A DNA stretch of 64,000 nucleotides from Cladophialophora immunda (Eukaryota > Ascomycota > Eurotiomycetes > Chaetothyriales > Herpotrichiellaceae), in the NCBI RefSeq assembly GCF_000835495.1, contig NW_015622548.1, positions 1 to 64,000 on the forward strand. The letters are read 5' to 3'. Each line of letters starts with the position of its first letter. Positions within the stretch are counted from its first letter, which is position 1. The notes below the pieces were generated by a model that searched no databases, was not told where the DNA came from, and saw nothing but the letters and a program-made list of their open reading frames with translations. Positions 38,664 to 51,131 of the stretch are shown in pieces. Position numbers and translations under genes: made by a program.

Positions 38664-40556
38664 TCAAAGCCTGCTTGGATTTCCATTCTCAACTTTCGCC
38701 ATTTCCCTCAGTATGCGCTTCAGAGCTTTGCCTGTTGCATTCCGCGGGATAGCATCAATGAAAGAAACTCCCCCTGATAGCTCTTTGTACTTTGCCAATC
38801 TCTCTCTACAGAAAGATTTCACCATCTCTTCCGTCATTACGGTATTGTCAGATCCGGGTTTCCGCACTATATATGCCTTTGGCAGTTCCACATCAGCTTC
38901 GTCATGCTTCCTGATGCCAATCACAGCAGCATCCAATATCTCCGGATGTGAAAGCAAGACCCCCTCGATCTCGGCTGGCGCTACCTGGAATCCTCTCACT
39001 TTGATCAGTTCCTTCTTGCGATCGATGATATACCATTTCTTTGTTTTCGAGTCGCAATACATCACATCCCCAGTTTTGAAGTACCCTTCCTCGTCGATCG
39101 AGTCCTTTGTAGCGTGCGGACTATTGAAGTAGCCTGATATTATCGTTGGGCCTCGAATACATAGTTCTCCAGGAACATCAAAAGTTGTAATATCGTTTCC
39201 GTTGTCGTCTATGAGCCTGGCATCATAAGTTAGTCGGTGTGGCCATGATTGTCACAATCAAAGTCTTACTTGACATCCAAGTTCGGCATCATATGCCCAA
39301 CACTGCCAGTGTCGTCCCGCTCGGGATAGTAGAACTTTGAAGCGACGCAGCTTGTCTCCGTCATACCCCACACCTGAGTGAAAGACGTCTCGGGCCCTAG
39401 AATCACTTGAAGCGCGTTTTGGTGTTCCTTGTCCAGTGGCCCTGCCCCACAGACGACCACTTTGATAGATTTGAGAGAATACTTGTGAAGAAGCGGATAC
39501 TTCAAGACAGCAACAGCGACAGGTGGGACGAAGACCATCTCAGTAAGCTGATATTGCTGGATGGAAGCGAGGAATGGCTCCATCTCGAAACGCCGGAGAA
39601 TGTAGCTCAAATCGCCTGATCGGAGAGGTGTGACATGGGCCACTGGAACCATTGCTGCATGAAACAGCGGCAGATATAGTAAGCGGCGCGGCTAAATCAA
39701 TACAATATTAGTGTGTCTCTATACCCTTTCCGTAGTTTCATGATATCGAAAACGAACCTCGTATGGAGTCGGCTGTGTTTCATTGACCAGCGTATGTTGA
39801 GCGATCAGATTGTAATGGGACAGCGCTGCGGCTTTCGGCAATCCGGTAGTCCCACTGCTGAATAGTCTCGCTGCTGTCGTCCTCTTGGAGACTTGCTCGT
39901 CGTTGAAGCGAATCCAATCCCTCTGCCCGTGTTTGAGGAGCTCTCTCCAGGACGCGAATCCAGTTGGAATCGGCTCCTTTTGGCTATCGAAGGCCCAGAT
40001 TCTGGATTGCGGTATATCGCATTCCTGTGCAGCAGATACTACAGCTTGCAACAAGTCAGGCTCGGCGATGACGAACATGGTGCGCGATGTCTTGAAGTGG
40101 TGAGCAAGTTCGAAATGGGTATAAGCTGGGTTGGTCCCCGCGAAGATTGCGCCCGCTGCAATGATACCTAGAAACAGCATAGGGTAGTAGATCTGGTCAT
40201 TTCAGCCAGGGTCCAAGTTAAGTAACGAGCCTCGGTAGCAACAGACATTGTTGAAGCTGTGAACGCACACACAGTCCCCCGGCGTCACTCCAGCGGCATG
40301 GAAACCTGCAGCAAGCTTTCGGATCATCACCCGAGCTTGACTTGCAGAAATCGACCTTGACGGATCAATGGCATCAATATAGACCTGAAGGGTTCCATTG
40401 AGACTGAGGTCAGTGAAATCTGATTGCACGTTTCAGATGGCTTGCTCTTGGCTGAACACTCACAGGTTTTTCTTGGTCGAATTTGGGCTTGTCGAACATC
40501 CAAGACAGGATGTCTTGATTTGGGATCGCCACCTTTTCTTCAGCGAGAAAAGGCAT
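38664..40556 (-). CDS. 4-coumarate:CoA-ligase-like enzyme with peroxisomal signal
   Basis: Five exons (40556-40464, 40384-40247, 40192-39758, 39691-39270, 39216-38664) give 546 residues, the normal 4CL length. ANL-superfamily motifs are intact: the ATP-binding loop FSSGTTGLPK (188-197), WGMTETS, ELCIRGP, YFKTGDVMY, DRKKELIKVRGFQVAPAEIE and the catalytic Lys526 in PRNATGK. The last three residues are Ser-Arg-Leu, a type 1 peroxisomal targeting signal, so it should act in peroxisomes. It converts an acid (fatty, cinnamic or other aromatic) to its CoA thioester through an acyl-adenylate. With the oxidase and carboxylase nearby, an aromatic or alkyl acid from phenol degradation is a reasonable substrate. 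It is divergent from the CTF1-like factor. Confidence 0.94.
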
Positions 40557-41194
40557 CTTGAGTTCTCGCAAATGTTGTAGATGTTCTTGGATGTTGCAAA
40601 TATGGTCAGATGTCCATTTATATCGGCTCGGGCACCATAAAAAAAAGCGCCCCAGCTCTCAACAATGTGTATAAGAGGTGTGCCTCGGACAATTTAGTAT
40701 TGCCAGGCTCTCATGCACCCCAGATTTCGAAACAGAGAAGTTCTCCACCATTTTCCACAATGTACAGCCTCTGAGAATGTCTTGAACCTGATATCGGGGC
40801 AGGAGAGTTTACTTTTCACACGCAATTGGCTGCCGAGTAAAACTTAGGCCAGCCAAGCGTCATGTCAGGCTGCCCAATCCATTCGGCTACTAAAACAGGC
40901 CGAGGCTGCTTCGGCTTTTACCATTCTCGACCAAGCGACAAGCCCTAGCACCAAGCAGCGAGGTGTCTCGGAGTTCTGTAGCCTGATCCCGACGGTTGCG
41001 GGGTTAGGCACACCGGAAATCACCTGGTGTCGTTAGGAACTTGGCGACAGTGGCGAATCCCATTCCCCAGAGTTTGAGCATTCCAGGATCATCAGCAACA
41101 TTCAGGAGGAACGACCTTGTGCCTGGATGTGGAATGGGACTATGCTCGACCCTTCGTCAGCTATACACCCTGCGCAGCTGAAGAGCGTGGGAGA
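40557..41194. promoter_or_regulatory. Bidirectional promoter, CoA ligase / CTF1-like factor
   Basis: 638 bp between divergent starts. It holds a near-palindrome at 40899-40915, GCCGAGGCTGCTTCGGC, which contains CCGAGG (40900-40905). CCTCGG is the core bound by FarA/FarB-type factors. The site could give both autoregulation and control of the ligase. Apart from this I see nothing supported. Confidence 0.45.
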
Positions 41195-43690
41195 ATGACC
41201 GAGTCGAATAAACGGTGGTCATTCTCGAGGAGGGCCGGAAGGGCCTGCTTGAACTGCAGAGCACGCAAGGTTAAATGCAATGTTGAGGAGCAAGGTCCAC
41301 CATGCAGCAATTGTCTCACCGACAGTGTGAGCTGCCATGTTCAGAAGAGTAGAAGGGGCCGGTACGATACAAATTCCCTCCTCGGGATGTTGTGTGGTAG
41401 CGGCAATTACTGAATACATTCTCTGCAGGAGGCCACAAAAGATCAAATCTACAAGCAACGTCCTAGCAACACCAGAGATTCAACGTCCATTCGGGGAGTC
41501 TGCCGACAACGTAACCACTGTTGTTGATTCTGGTTGTCGCATTCCGGATAGGAGACACACCGATCAATGGTTGACAGAGTTCGGAGCAAGTCATGAATAC
41601 AATGCTGAGAGAACCTTCAATCAGCATCCGTCTTCCAGACCTCGTGAGTTGAGTATCAGCTTGCTATAGGCAACAAAAGCTGACAAGAGCGATAGAAACG
41701 ATAATGCCATCGCTAACGGCTTCAAAAAGTTTTGAGTTGCTACACAATATGCATCACGAGCTGACGTATGCTTCGCTCATCGATTGTGTTTCCATGGCAA
41801 ACGATGCTTCGAGCGCTCTGGATACCTCGAGCTCTGAGACGATGACCTCCATTTCAACTGTAGCAAACTACGACCGATTCCCGGGATTTGTGAAGCCACT
41901 TTCTCCACGGCTGACTTCGGATGATATCAACTATCTTTTCAGGAAAGGCGCCCTGGAAATTCCTCGAATGGAGTCTGTCGATGCGATTATTCAAAGCTAT
42001 TTCCAGTATTTCCATTGGTTCATGCCTCTTTTGGACCCGCAGGTTTTGTTAAACTGTACATGCGGTCATTGGCGCCCTGGAATGCCGAGGATCAGCATTT
42101 TGGTCTTGCAGGCTGTGATATTTATTGGTGCTACGTTTGTCGACATACAGTATCTGCAGAAAGCTGGGTTCAAGGCGAGAAGAGCTGCAAGAAAGGTCTT
42201 CTATGAGAGAGTGAGAGTAGGTCATAGGAATCAGTGCATGTGGACTCGTTCTGATTGTGCCACAGTTACTCTATGAACTCGATGTGGAAGAAAGCCGCAT
42301 CGCGGTCATTCAAGCCACCCTTCTCTTGAGCTTCTGGAATGAAACACCAGGCGACAGTAAAGGAGGCTGGCATTTTCTGGGCATTGCGATATCCCTAGCT
42401 CTCACAATAGGACTCCACCGGAAACAAACCTTCTCAAATCCTTCTCTGGAGAAACACCTTTTGAAAAGAATATGGTGGTCGTGTTATATGAGAGACCGTA
42501 TGCTTGCGCTTGGAATGTCTCGGCCACTGAGGATCAAAGACAGCGATTTCAACACTCCATTACTGGCGCTGGACGACTTTGAGCTCGAGAATAGCGCAGG
42601 AGGCGACCTTCGACACCATCTCATAGAGCCACAATGTCAGCGAAGCCTTGCGGAAATGTGCATTACAATGGCACAGCTTTGTGTCCAAATAGGGGTGGTA
42701 ATCGACTTGCACTATTCCATTTTGCCCAGCGACGATTTCGATCAATCCACAGAGGATCCGACAGGGCGGACTACGGCAATACTATATCCCAAGTCTGAGC
42801 CAGGGAAATTAGAGCTGGTTAAGGCGTGTAACCAGTCTCTGCAACGGTGGCTCAACAATAGGCCTGCATCAGCCATCTTTCAACCTCCCAAGTCAAAAGA
42901 TTTTGTTGGATTTTCTACAGTTGTGATGGCTCATCAAGCTTTCCTCCACGTCTGCTTTTGCGGGGCCCTCTCGGCGCTCCATCGGCCACAGGTGTGTCTG
43001 GGCAAGCCCGATGCCGGAAGTATGAATGTGAGAGAGGACGTTCGAGAACAATCCCGACTGAGAGTCGAAGAAGCAACCTCGGAGATGGCAAAAATCAACT
43101 ACCACATCCACAAATTCCATTTGAGTTCTTCTCTGCCTCCCACTGCTGCTACGTTAGAATTGCCGATACTCATCACCCACATAAAGCATATACAATACCA
43201 AGAGGGTCAGAGTCTGGAAATATGTTTGGAATCAATATTTTATTGTTTGAAAGTGTTGGAGGAAATGCAAGATCTCTACGTGGGAGTTGATTTGGTGATC
43301 AGGTTTGCCGCTGACCTGATGAGGAGGGCAAGTATCAACGTGTTAACCGGACAGAACATGAGAGTTTCCGGGGTCAGTTATAAAGGCTTCCAGTACCAAC
43401 TTCGAAAAGCGCGGTCTGATGAGGCTGAGGCCAAGTGGGAGACCGGCAATATCAACAGCCACCATCCTATCCAAACTGATTCGTCATTGCCTACTCCTTA
43501 CTCGCCACGAGACGGTCCTTGTAGGACGAGAACACCATCATCCGGGGAGCAAGCGAATGACACGATGTTTGATCTATCAAAGGTTCATTGGGGCTGTTGC
43601 GATGGTATTTTTCTTGCGGAGAATCCAGACCTAGAGGCTATGTTTCAGCTAATGGTGGATTTTGATAGCCTAGATGACCTCGCTTCATAG
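41195..43690 (+). CDS. Zn2Cys6 transcription factor, CTF1/FarA-like
   Basis: Four exons (41195-41361, 41429-41643, 41696-42216, 42266-43690) give 775 residues. The Zn2Cys6 cluster (Cys18, 21, 28, 37, 40, 47) lies in RRAGRACLNCRARKVKC with a basic tail KSRRGR, the pattern of cutinase transcription factor 1 and FarA/FarB. The fungal_trans region contains GWHFLGIAISLALTIGLH and WWSCYMRDRMLALGMSRP, typical of that group. ATG 41195 is the first in-frame ATG before the zinc cluster. Relatives switch on cutinase or peroxisomal fatty-acid oxidation genes by binding CCTCGG. That hexamer occurs in most promoters of this cluster, making this the prime candidate for its pathway regulator. Confidence 0.9.
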
Positions 43691-44864
43691 CTCAATTCCG
43701 TTAATCCACCAGATTTCTATGGCTCCTGAGGATCGGCAGCTTCAGAATCTGAAAGGGTAGAAATGTTCAATGGATATAGATAACAACGGTTTTCTGAAAC
43801 GGCTCACAATTGTAGCTTGAATTATTCAAAGGTTTCCTGCTTATTTCTGCGTGTTTGTGCACAGACAACTGTACAGCCAGTGCCCAATATCAACGAAACT
43901 CTGTCACTACAGATCAGTTCAAGCCCCCGTAGATTTATTGATTCCAGTTAAAGTCTGCTTCTTGTCAGCGGTGTATATGTTTCTAATCGATGGCCATATC
44001 GCATCTGCTATAATAGCATATATATACAGCACATGAATTTATGGCTGAAGCTCTGACCAGATACAAAGTTGAGGAAACCCGTGGACAAAGTGGTCACCTT
44101 CTTACCGAATGAACGGACGTTGAGTGGAGAGGAAACAGCAAAGTAAGTGGGAACATCTCCCACCTCACCTCCTCACCTCCTCACCCCACCCCCCCACCCC
44201 ACTCGCCCAATACGCCGTTCATCTTGTCTGCCGTCTGGCTCACTCTGATTGGAAAGTTGCTGGAACAAGTCAAGAGTTTCGCAGCCCGCTCTCATCATGT
44301 AGACGTGGAAGACAGGCAATGATGAAGTTCATCTTCTTTACGTATGTTCTTTTTAAGGTTTTCGCGGCGAGGTCTCAGGTATTGCAGGATGTTGACCTGT
44401 ACTCCATATATCTAAATGCTTCCACCGTCTTTCAGTATACTCATCTTCCGTTGAGCGCTTTGTCGGAAGGAAGGTTCCAGGGACCTCTAAATAGGCGACA
44501 CTAAGATAAAGTTACAAAGTACTCAGTTGGCTCTATCGAGTGCACAGCTCTACTTGACCGAAAGCAAACGACACATAGCGCGGTCCGGGGCCAGACAGAA
44601 TCATTTGATACTTCGTATCAACTCATTTTCCTCGCGACGTACCGGAAAGACTCTGAAGGAAGAGGCTAACCGGAGCCTGCCGGGCCCCATCGAGAGCATC
44701 AACTGGTCACTCTTAATAATTTGAGAGACGCCAGTCTATAAAATCGTCGAGATATAAACTTGGCTGTGAGATCTCAACATGCCTTAATTTTCAGATGTAG
44801 CACTACCATATTTGCAGACAGTAAAAAGCTATTGGACGCTGAATTAATTCAGGATAAAAATAAC
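43691..44864. other. Intergenic region with a C-rich CCCCACC tract
   Basis: About 1.2 kb without a supported gene. The frames at 43851-44504 and 44527-44724 have no family motifs. The tract near 44161-44210 repeats CACCTC and CCCCAC; CCCCAC is the complement of the CreA-type GTGGGG. No CCTCGG was seen upstream of the SRPBCC gene. Confidence 0.5.
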
Positions 44865-45446
44865 ATGCCATCGATCTACACAAGCCTACGGCTACCTGCA
44901 CCTCCGCAGCAAATCTGGGATATCTTAACCGACTTCGAACATTACTCAGAGTGGAATCCTGTCATTCAAAGTATTTCTGGCGATCAATGCAGTACGTTGT
45001 CTTGTACATCTCAACATGTGGAAATCATACACGGAGGCTAAGCCATGAAAAAGCCAATGGACGACTCGATATGCAGACTAAGAACCCGCGAAACTCGAAA
45101 GGTCGCGAGGATGTATACAGATTGGTTGTTACAGAGACTATTTAGTGTTCCAGTGAGGAGAACAAAACCGATCATAAAGAACTGGTCACCTGTATGCCAC
45201 TTACATTGGCGGGCACGTCCCTTTGATCTCCCGGGTTTGTTCACAGAATATCATCATTTCATTCTCCAGCCAAGTGCGGATGGGATGAGCACCGACTTCG
45301 AACACTTTGAGCTCTTCTCGGGGCTCCTTGCCTATCTTTTGAAATACCTGAGAAAAAGCACATACTCGGACAGGGAAGATGCTTTTCATGCGATGAACGA
45401 AGCCTTGAAGAACCGGGCAGGACATCCAAGGAAGGAGAATGTCTAA
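44865..45446 (+). CDS. SRPBCC-fold (START/polyketide-cyclase-like) protein, splicing unclear
   Basis: ATG 44865 begins MPSIYTSLRLPAPPQQIWD, followed by DFEHYSEWNPVI, the standard start of SRPBCC ligand-binding proteins. The end is also typical: WRARPFDLPGLFTEYHHFIL, then DFEHFELFSGLLAYLL, with stop at 45444-45446. The middle is a problem. One splice (GTACGT donor after 44989, acceptor near 45041) keeps a frame open to the end, but residues there look unlike the family. Another frame (GRLDMQTKNPRNSKGREDVY, then LVVTET) looks right but needs a weak donor and a second intron or frameshift near 45140-45180. It is either a gene with two or more short introns or a recently broken copy. Members bind small hydrophobic ligands or catalyse cyclisation. 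Confidence 0.6.
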
Positions 45447-46511
45447 AGATGTTGCAGATTCTACTGGAGGGTGAAAGCCGTACAATGCGGTCCCATGAAT
45501 GGAGTGACAAGGAAAAGAACTTCAAGTTTCAGGCAGAGGCACTCAGCAATGCACTATTACCTCGTTGTCCGAGCGGGACCGCAAGCTGTCCTCTGGATGC
45601 AGCCACTCTAAAACACAAGCGGAAGCGGGCTTGATCTAGCGATGGTAATTTCAGCAAGTTCTCAAGGGGCTCGAGATTGCATCATCATATAACAAGTAGC
45701 CATCTTCATGGTTTGCACCTGCATCTATGACACTGATTGGTAGTCTCGCTTTGATTGTAGGCGGCACAGGCCTTGCTCGACTAGAACGGGGTTTTTTGAT
45801 GTGGAATTTTCCGGCGGGGATTTGACAGAGTTTCTGAAGCAGCTCCTTTATGGAGTTTTGGTCGAACTTCAGTGGGGGATTCCCACTGCTCTGGCCTTCC
45901 AAGTGACTTGGAGAAAATCGGAGTAGGCTATCGAGGCCCAGACCACGTTCACCCACGTTTTGGTGCTAATTAACCCCAGACTACTTCCCTTTGTCCCATG
46001 GGGATGTTTCGGTCTGTCCCGGTACATCTGCACCCCGCATTAACTTGGCAGAGAGCCTGTCGCACGGGGTGACGAATCATGTCGTTTAGTCTCCCAAATG
46101 TTCTTGTGTTACGCTGCCTCTGTCTGTTACTCTGGGTTACTTCCTCTTTTCGTCCAGACAGATCCCTACTGGAAATTCTTCTCAACGTTGATACTGAATG
46201 TCAAACAGACCGTATACCTCTGGCCTTCCAGAAGAGGCCTGCGAAGAACTGTTGTGGTGTGATAGCTAACTAGAGCCCCCTATTGCCTCTCTCGCTTGCC
46301 CAGGACTTGGCTTTTGGAGTACTCCTAGTTGTCAAAGCTAATCTTACCCGAGTCCCGAGGGAACGGGGGAACTAATGCGTGGGGGAAAATTAGGGACGTA
46401 CAGGTATGTATATCAGTGAATAACGACTCCTCCGCTGGGGCTCTTCCTCCGCTACAACTCGAACTACTGCCTTCAAGTATTGTCAAGAGAGGAAGTTACC
46501 TACCGACCAAC
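45447..46511. promoter_or_regulatory. Intergenic region and promoter of the MFS gene
   Basis: About 1.1 kb with no supported gene. CCGAGG lies at 46355-46360, about 150 bp upstream of the transporter start. Short open frames on both strands have no motif support. Confidence 0.4.
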
Positions 46512-48371
46512 ATGATTTCCTTAGTACAGTTTGGGGTAATAATCCAGACAATTCATGCGATTTAAACAGTAGCTAACGCATCGGGCAGATTGTTCTATTT
46601 GTCGGCCTAGGAAGTATCACCTATGGCTACGGATCCAGCATCATCGCCACGACCACTGGCCAGCCCACTTTCTTGTCCTATTTTGAGCTTGATACAAGAT
46701 CAAACGCGGCCGATCTTCTGGGAGCTATAAACGGTCTCTTCTCTGTTGGAGGACTGTTTGGTTGTATCTCTTGCTTCTGGATTCCCGACAAATGGGGTCG
46801 CAAAAAGGCCATCATGTTCGCCTCTTTCACATCGATTATTGGCAATGGTCTTGCAGCTGGGAGCGTGCACATTGCCATGTTCATCATTGCCAGGTTGATC
46901 ACCGGCTTCTCTGTCGGAGCCCTGGTGAGTCTCGTTCCACTGTACCAGAGCGAGATTTCCCCTCCAAAGATTCGTGGTCTCCTCGTGGGCATGCATGGGA
47001 CAGGCATCGCTACCGGCTATGTTGCTGCTAGCTGGATCGGCTTTGGCTTTTATTTCGTCAGCGCAAGTGGCACCCAATGGAGAATGCCGCTGGCAATCGG
47101 CGCATTATGGCCTCTCCTCCTTGCTGGCGGTGTGCTGCTGATTCCCGAGTCTCCACGTTGGTGTAAGTTGTCTCAACTCCACATTTTGGCTAGTTCTTGG
47201 CTGACCATCACCTAGTGTTAACAAAGAACCGCCCCGACGACGCCCTCAAGGCGTTCAAGGCGTGCCGGACTGAGTCTGGACCTCACAACGACGAGCATGC
47301 TATTACGGAGGAGTTTCATCTACTCCATTCTCAAGTGATTGAAGAGATGAAAGACCATGTCCCATTGAAGGAATTCTTCACGAGGCCGGCCCTGCGCAAG
47401 AGGTGCTGGATCGGCTGGTTGACCATGGTTGCGGGTCAATGCACCGGGACAATTGTTATCAATAGTAAGTAAGTCTCGCCATGACAAATTGTTACATGCT
47501 AACGCACATGGTAGACTATGGCCCCTTCCTATACAGAAATCTCGGCTTCAGCGTTGTGAACCAACTTCTCATTCAATGCGGCTGGATAACAGTTTGCCTT
47601 CTTGGCAATGCTTTCAACGCAGCAGTCATTGATTACTTTGGGAGAGTTCGAATGCTACGTGGGTACTCTGATCTGGAATGCCTCGTCCCTGGCTGACCAT
47701 ACCAGTTTTCGGGTTCTCTGGAGATGTTATCGCACTTGCTGGCGAGTGCGCTACGGTTGCTGTTTATCAACAAACTGGCTCGGCCGCTGCCGCCAAAGCT
47801 GCCGTGTTCTTCCTCTTCCTCCATATCGGATTTTACGGCTGGACCATTGACGCTAGCACATATATCTACGCCACAGAGATCTTCCCCAATCCTCTGCGTG
47901 CGCGTGGTATTGGAATCTCATGTTCTGGCTTGTTCATGGCCGTCATTGTTTTCACTAGGTAAGTCTAAAAGAACAAGCCGCGTACCTCAGCCTGGCTAAC
48001 TCGTTACACACAGTGCCGCGCCCACTGCATTCAACAATATTGGATGGAAATATTATCTCGTCTTCTGTATTCTGACCGCTATGAACGTCGTCATCATCTG
48101 GTTCTTCTTCCCGGAGGTCTGTATTTCTGTCCCGCCGTCGCTAGGAAAGTAACTAACTATGACCTAGACCAAAGGCCTAGCCCTTGAGGATGTCGCTGAA
48201 ATTTTCGGAGATGGTATCGTCCTCACAGACACCCGTGAAGAACAGATTCACCAGCGCTTCAAGCAGTCTCATTATCGCGCAGAAGTCCTCGACGAGGTGA
48301 TGCGTGACGAGCCTGTGCAGATCCACATGAAGAGTGAAGAATCATCTACCAAGGTTGAACACATCCCATAA
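46512..48371 (+). CDS. MFS sugar-porter-type transporter
   Basis: Seven exons (46512-46535, 46589-47162, 47216-47464, 47515-47658, 47706-47958, 48014-48116, 48168-48371) give 516 residues with about twelve membrane helices. Sugar-porter signatures are present: DKWGRKKAI after helix 2, RLITGFSVGALVSLVPLY, PESPRW at the end of helix 6, YFGRVRML and PETKGLALEDV near the C-terminus. The first exon encodes only eight residues (MISLVQFG). It is supported by a GT donor, a CTAAC branch site and an in-frame join to IVLFVGLGSITYGYGSS. The substrate may be a sugar or another small polyol-like or phenolic compound; this family is broad. It ends the cluster and probably imports its substrate at the plasma membrane. 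Confidence 0.93.
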
Positions 48372-51131
48372 AAGGACAAGCCAAGATATCTCTCCAAAGC
48401 CGAGAAACTTGTCCAAGAGGTGATGGATTCCTGAACGACTACTTCTAAAGCTGGGGCGTGCATGACGCATCATAAATAATTATACACGCCAGTGCGTCGG
48501 TTGGAGCAAAGTTGTGCTACCCGGGCGAGAAAATAGTGGGAGTAATAGAAGCATGGGCTGGACGCAGAAATATCACCGTCGATGTGCAGCAGTAGCAGTT
48601 GTAAAACGAGAACCCACGCGGGTCCGCACTCTACAAAAGAGTAAACATCTCATCGTATCTTTGCACGAGAATAATGTGACGAGGCTTTCGTTGGGAAAAA
48701 GTATGAACCCGGCTGGATAGGGTACGTGTGGGACACGTGCCGCAATGCAGCAGGGCTGCTGGTTGCTCCGGCCAATATCCATTGCAAAGTAGTCGACAAT
48801 CTTTCGGGGAGGCCACGCTCTTCAAGTGTTGGCTCCAACAGCTTGCTGGGAGACATATTTGAATGGAGGCCGTGGAGTGACAAACTTGGTCCGGGTATCA
48901 AATCCCGCGGCGGAGGATGGTGTCCGTGGCTGGAGTTAATTCGATCCAGGTCATACCCCAGACAAGCACTTCTGGACGGTCTGGATCATCGCTGATTGAT
49001 ACTGGCCCTCCACAATAGCTATACATATCCCACAACCTCGGCAACAGTTGGCAATGGCGATGCTATGGATCTTTCCTGCAATACTCACAATCCATTACGC
49101 ACATTTGGGTGTGTTGGATGAAGGTTTGAGTGGAGGGCTGGCAGCAACACAGTTGGAGTTTAGGGAGCCAAGATCTTCAGCGAATCACAGCCGACATGAG
49201 CGGTTTAGAGTGTACAGAGTACAGGTACATACCGAGTACAGTGCCATTGTAGCTGGCTATCATTAAAACCCAACGTTGTTCTTATTGGTGTGGTGTTTCC
49301 GAGAGACCCTTCCTTGCATGAAGCCAGGAATCCAAAGGGGTGTGCTACGTGAGACCCAAGCAGCTGTTGTTATGCTTACATGAGGTTGCAGGTCGTACCT
49401 CTGGAGCTAATGGCTGTCTGCGTCGGGCACCGCTTGGTACTATGCTCTCTGCAGACATTCCTCAGCCCTTTCCAAGCAGATATTTTGGTGCATTTGTCTG
49501 TGGTTGAGGCCAACGAGGTACGCGAGCTGTCATGACTCATGAGGTTAGTGCGGGTTGTTTGTCCATGAATGCCATCTGCCATCGAATTTTCGAAGCCTCA
49601 TCAGAACGAATGAGCGATAGCCTAGACCAGCGTGCTACTACGGCCCAGACCCATCTAGTGTACGAGAGCTGATGGTCTTCATCTGCGCCGGGTTATGCCA
49701 GCCTTCATCATTCCGCGAACGCGAATCAAGCCCAAAGAGTAGGGCACACCCACAATAGGTGAGTCCGTGGAGTGGTACCACTCAATCTGGACCTTGACCG
49801 CCGTCTCGGTTACACGGATCCCTTGAGAATGATTTGCTTGGGGGTTTGCCGCCGTGGGGCACTAGGAAACAAGACTGCCTGAATATCACAAGGTCACGGC
49901 GAATACTGCATCAATCCATCAAGCATTTCGAAGTTCTTTGGTTTGGTCGGGGAGCGGACGCTCATAGCACTGAGACAATCGATCTCTTCAGTGCTCGGTC
50001 CGAAACAAAGCCTATGAGATTGAACAATCAGGTACGACTGAGACCACCGATGCCATTCGGCCCAGCCACTGGATCGTGATATTCTGACTGGTCTCGGAAT
50101 CTTGCATCAGCCAACAATTGTCTGTATGTGCACAGCCGCTCTCACTGATCATCCAGTTACTGGCTGAACTGATGTGAAAAGATCCAAACTCTCTTCGCTC
50201 TCTTCATGCCATAGCGTTTTAACCGAATGAACAAATTCATTCGTACAGTTCGTGGCGGAGTCGGCTGCATGAGCAGGGATCTGAAATTACACGGACGGGC
50301 AACAATGTTCGAGACCAGAACTTGTCTCCTACTTACTCTCTGTCTGTTCTCAAAGCTGTGGGCTCTTCGTCATGACAGCAATAGGTAGTGTCAACTGCAT
50401 GGGCTGAACCTGTTCTGGAAAGCAGAAGCAAGTATCCGTCTTCACTGCAATGACGAGCCATGGTTAGTACTCCCCGTCTTTTCGAACAGGTACTGGGATG
50501 CAATCGGGACTTCTCAATGCGTACCAGAACCCATGATCGCCAGTCTTGTGCAGCGTCGGGCCTTGAAAGAAAGCGACATCGAGACCGCTATGGTACTTTC
50601 GGAAAGCACACTGAGTCTCTGCCATTTCCGAACAGAGCACCGGCTGACACTGCATATACCGGTCCCTACCTGACTATGCGGTGCAACCTGGTGTGAACAC
50701 CGCCAAATTCGAGCCACAACTGCGATGACGGTATTTCAACGGTTCAAGTGAACATTTCTGGCGAGATATCGCGACATTTCGAGCAATTCAATCTCACTTT
50801 CAACCACGTTCCTTGCTTTTTCTACACTCGCTTGCATAATATTGGCCCGAGATTTAATGGCATATGTACTCGATGCTGGCCGGCCGGCTATCGATGCTGT
50901 GGAATGTTCCTTTTTTTGGCCGTCCATAAACGCAGAGCGTGCTACACAGAGTCAGAAAATTCAGGGTGGCCCTGCTTTTGGTACCTAAGCACTTGAGTCT
51001 TCGCACAGGTATAAATATCAGCGAATTTCCAACACAATGCTCACCAAGCACCTCGACAGGATTCCGTCCGTCTTTCACTCGTTTCAGACAGCATTGGAAA
51101 AGGCGTCAAGGCTTCCCGAATCTCATCAATC
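48372..51131. other. Long intergenic region without supported genes
   Basis: About 2.8 kb. Several short open frames exist on both strands (for example 50460-50696 plus and 50464-50655 minus), but none shows a recognisable domain, signal peptide or splice-supported continuation. Base composition is ordinary and not RIP-like. It separates the metabolic cluster from core chromosomal genes and may hold a small unrecognised gene. Confidence 0.5.
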
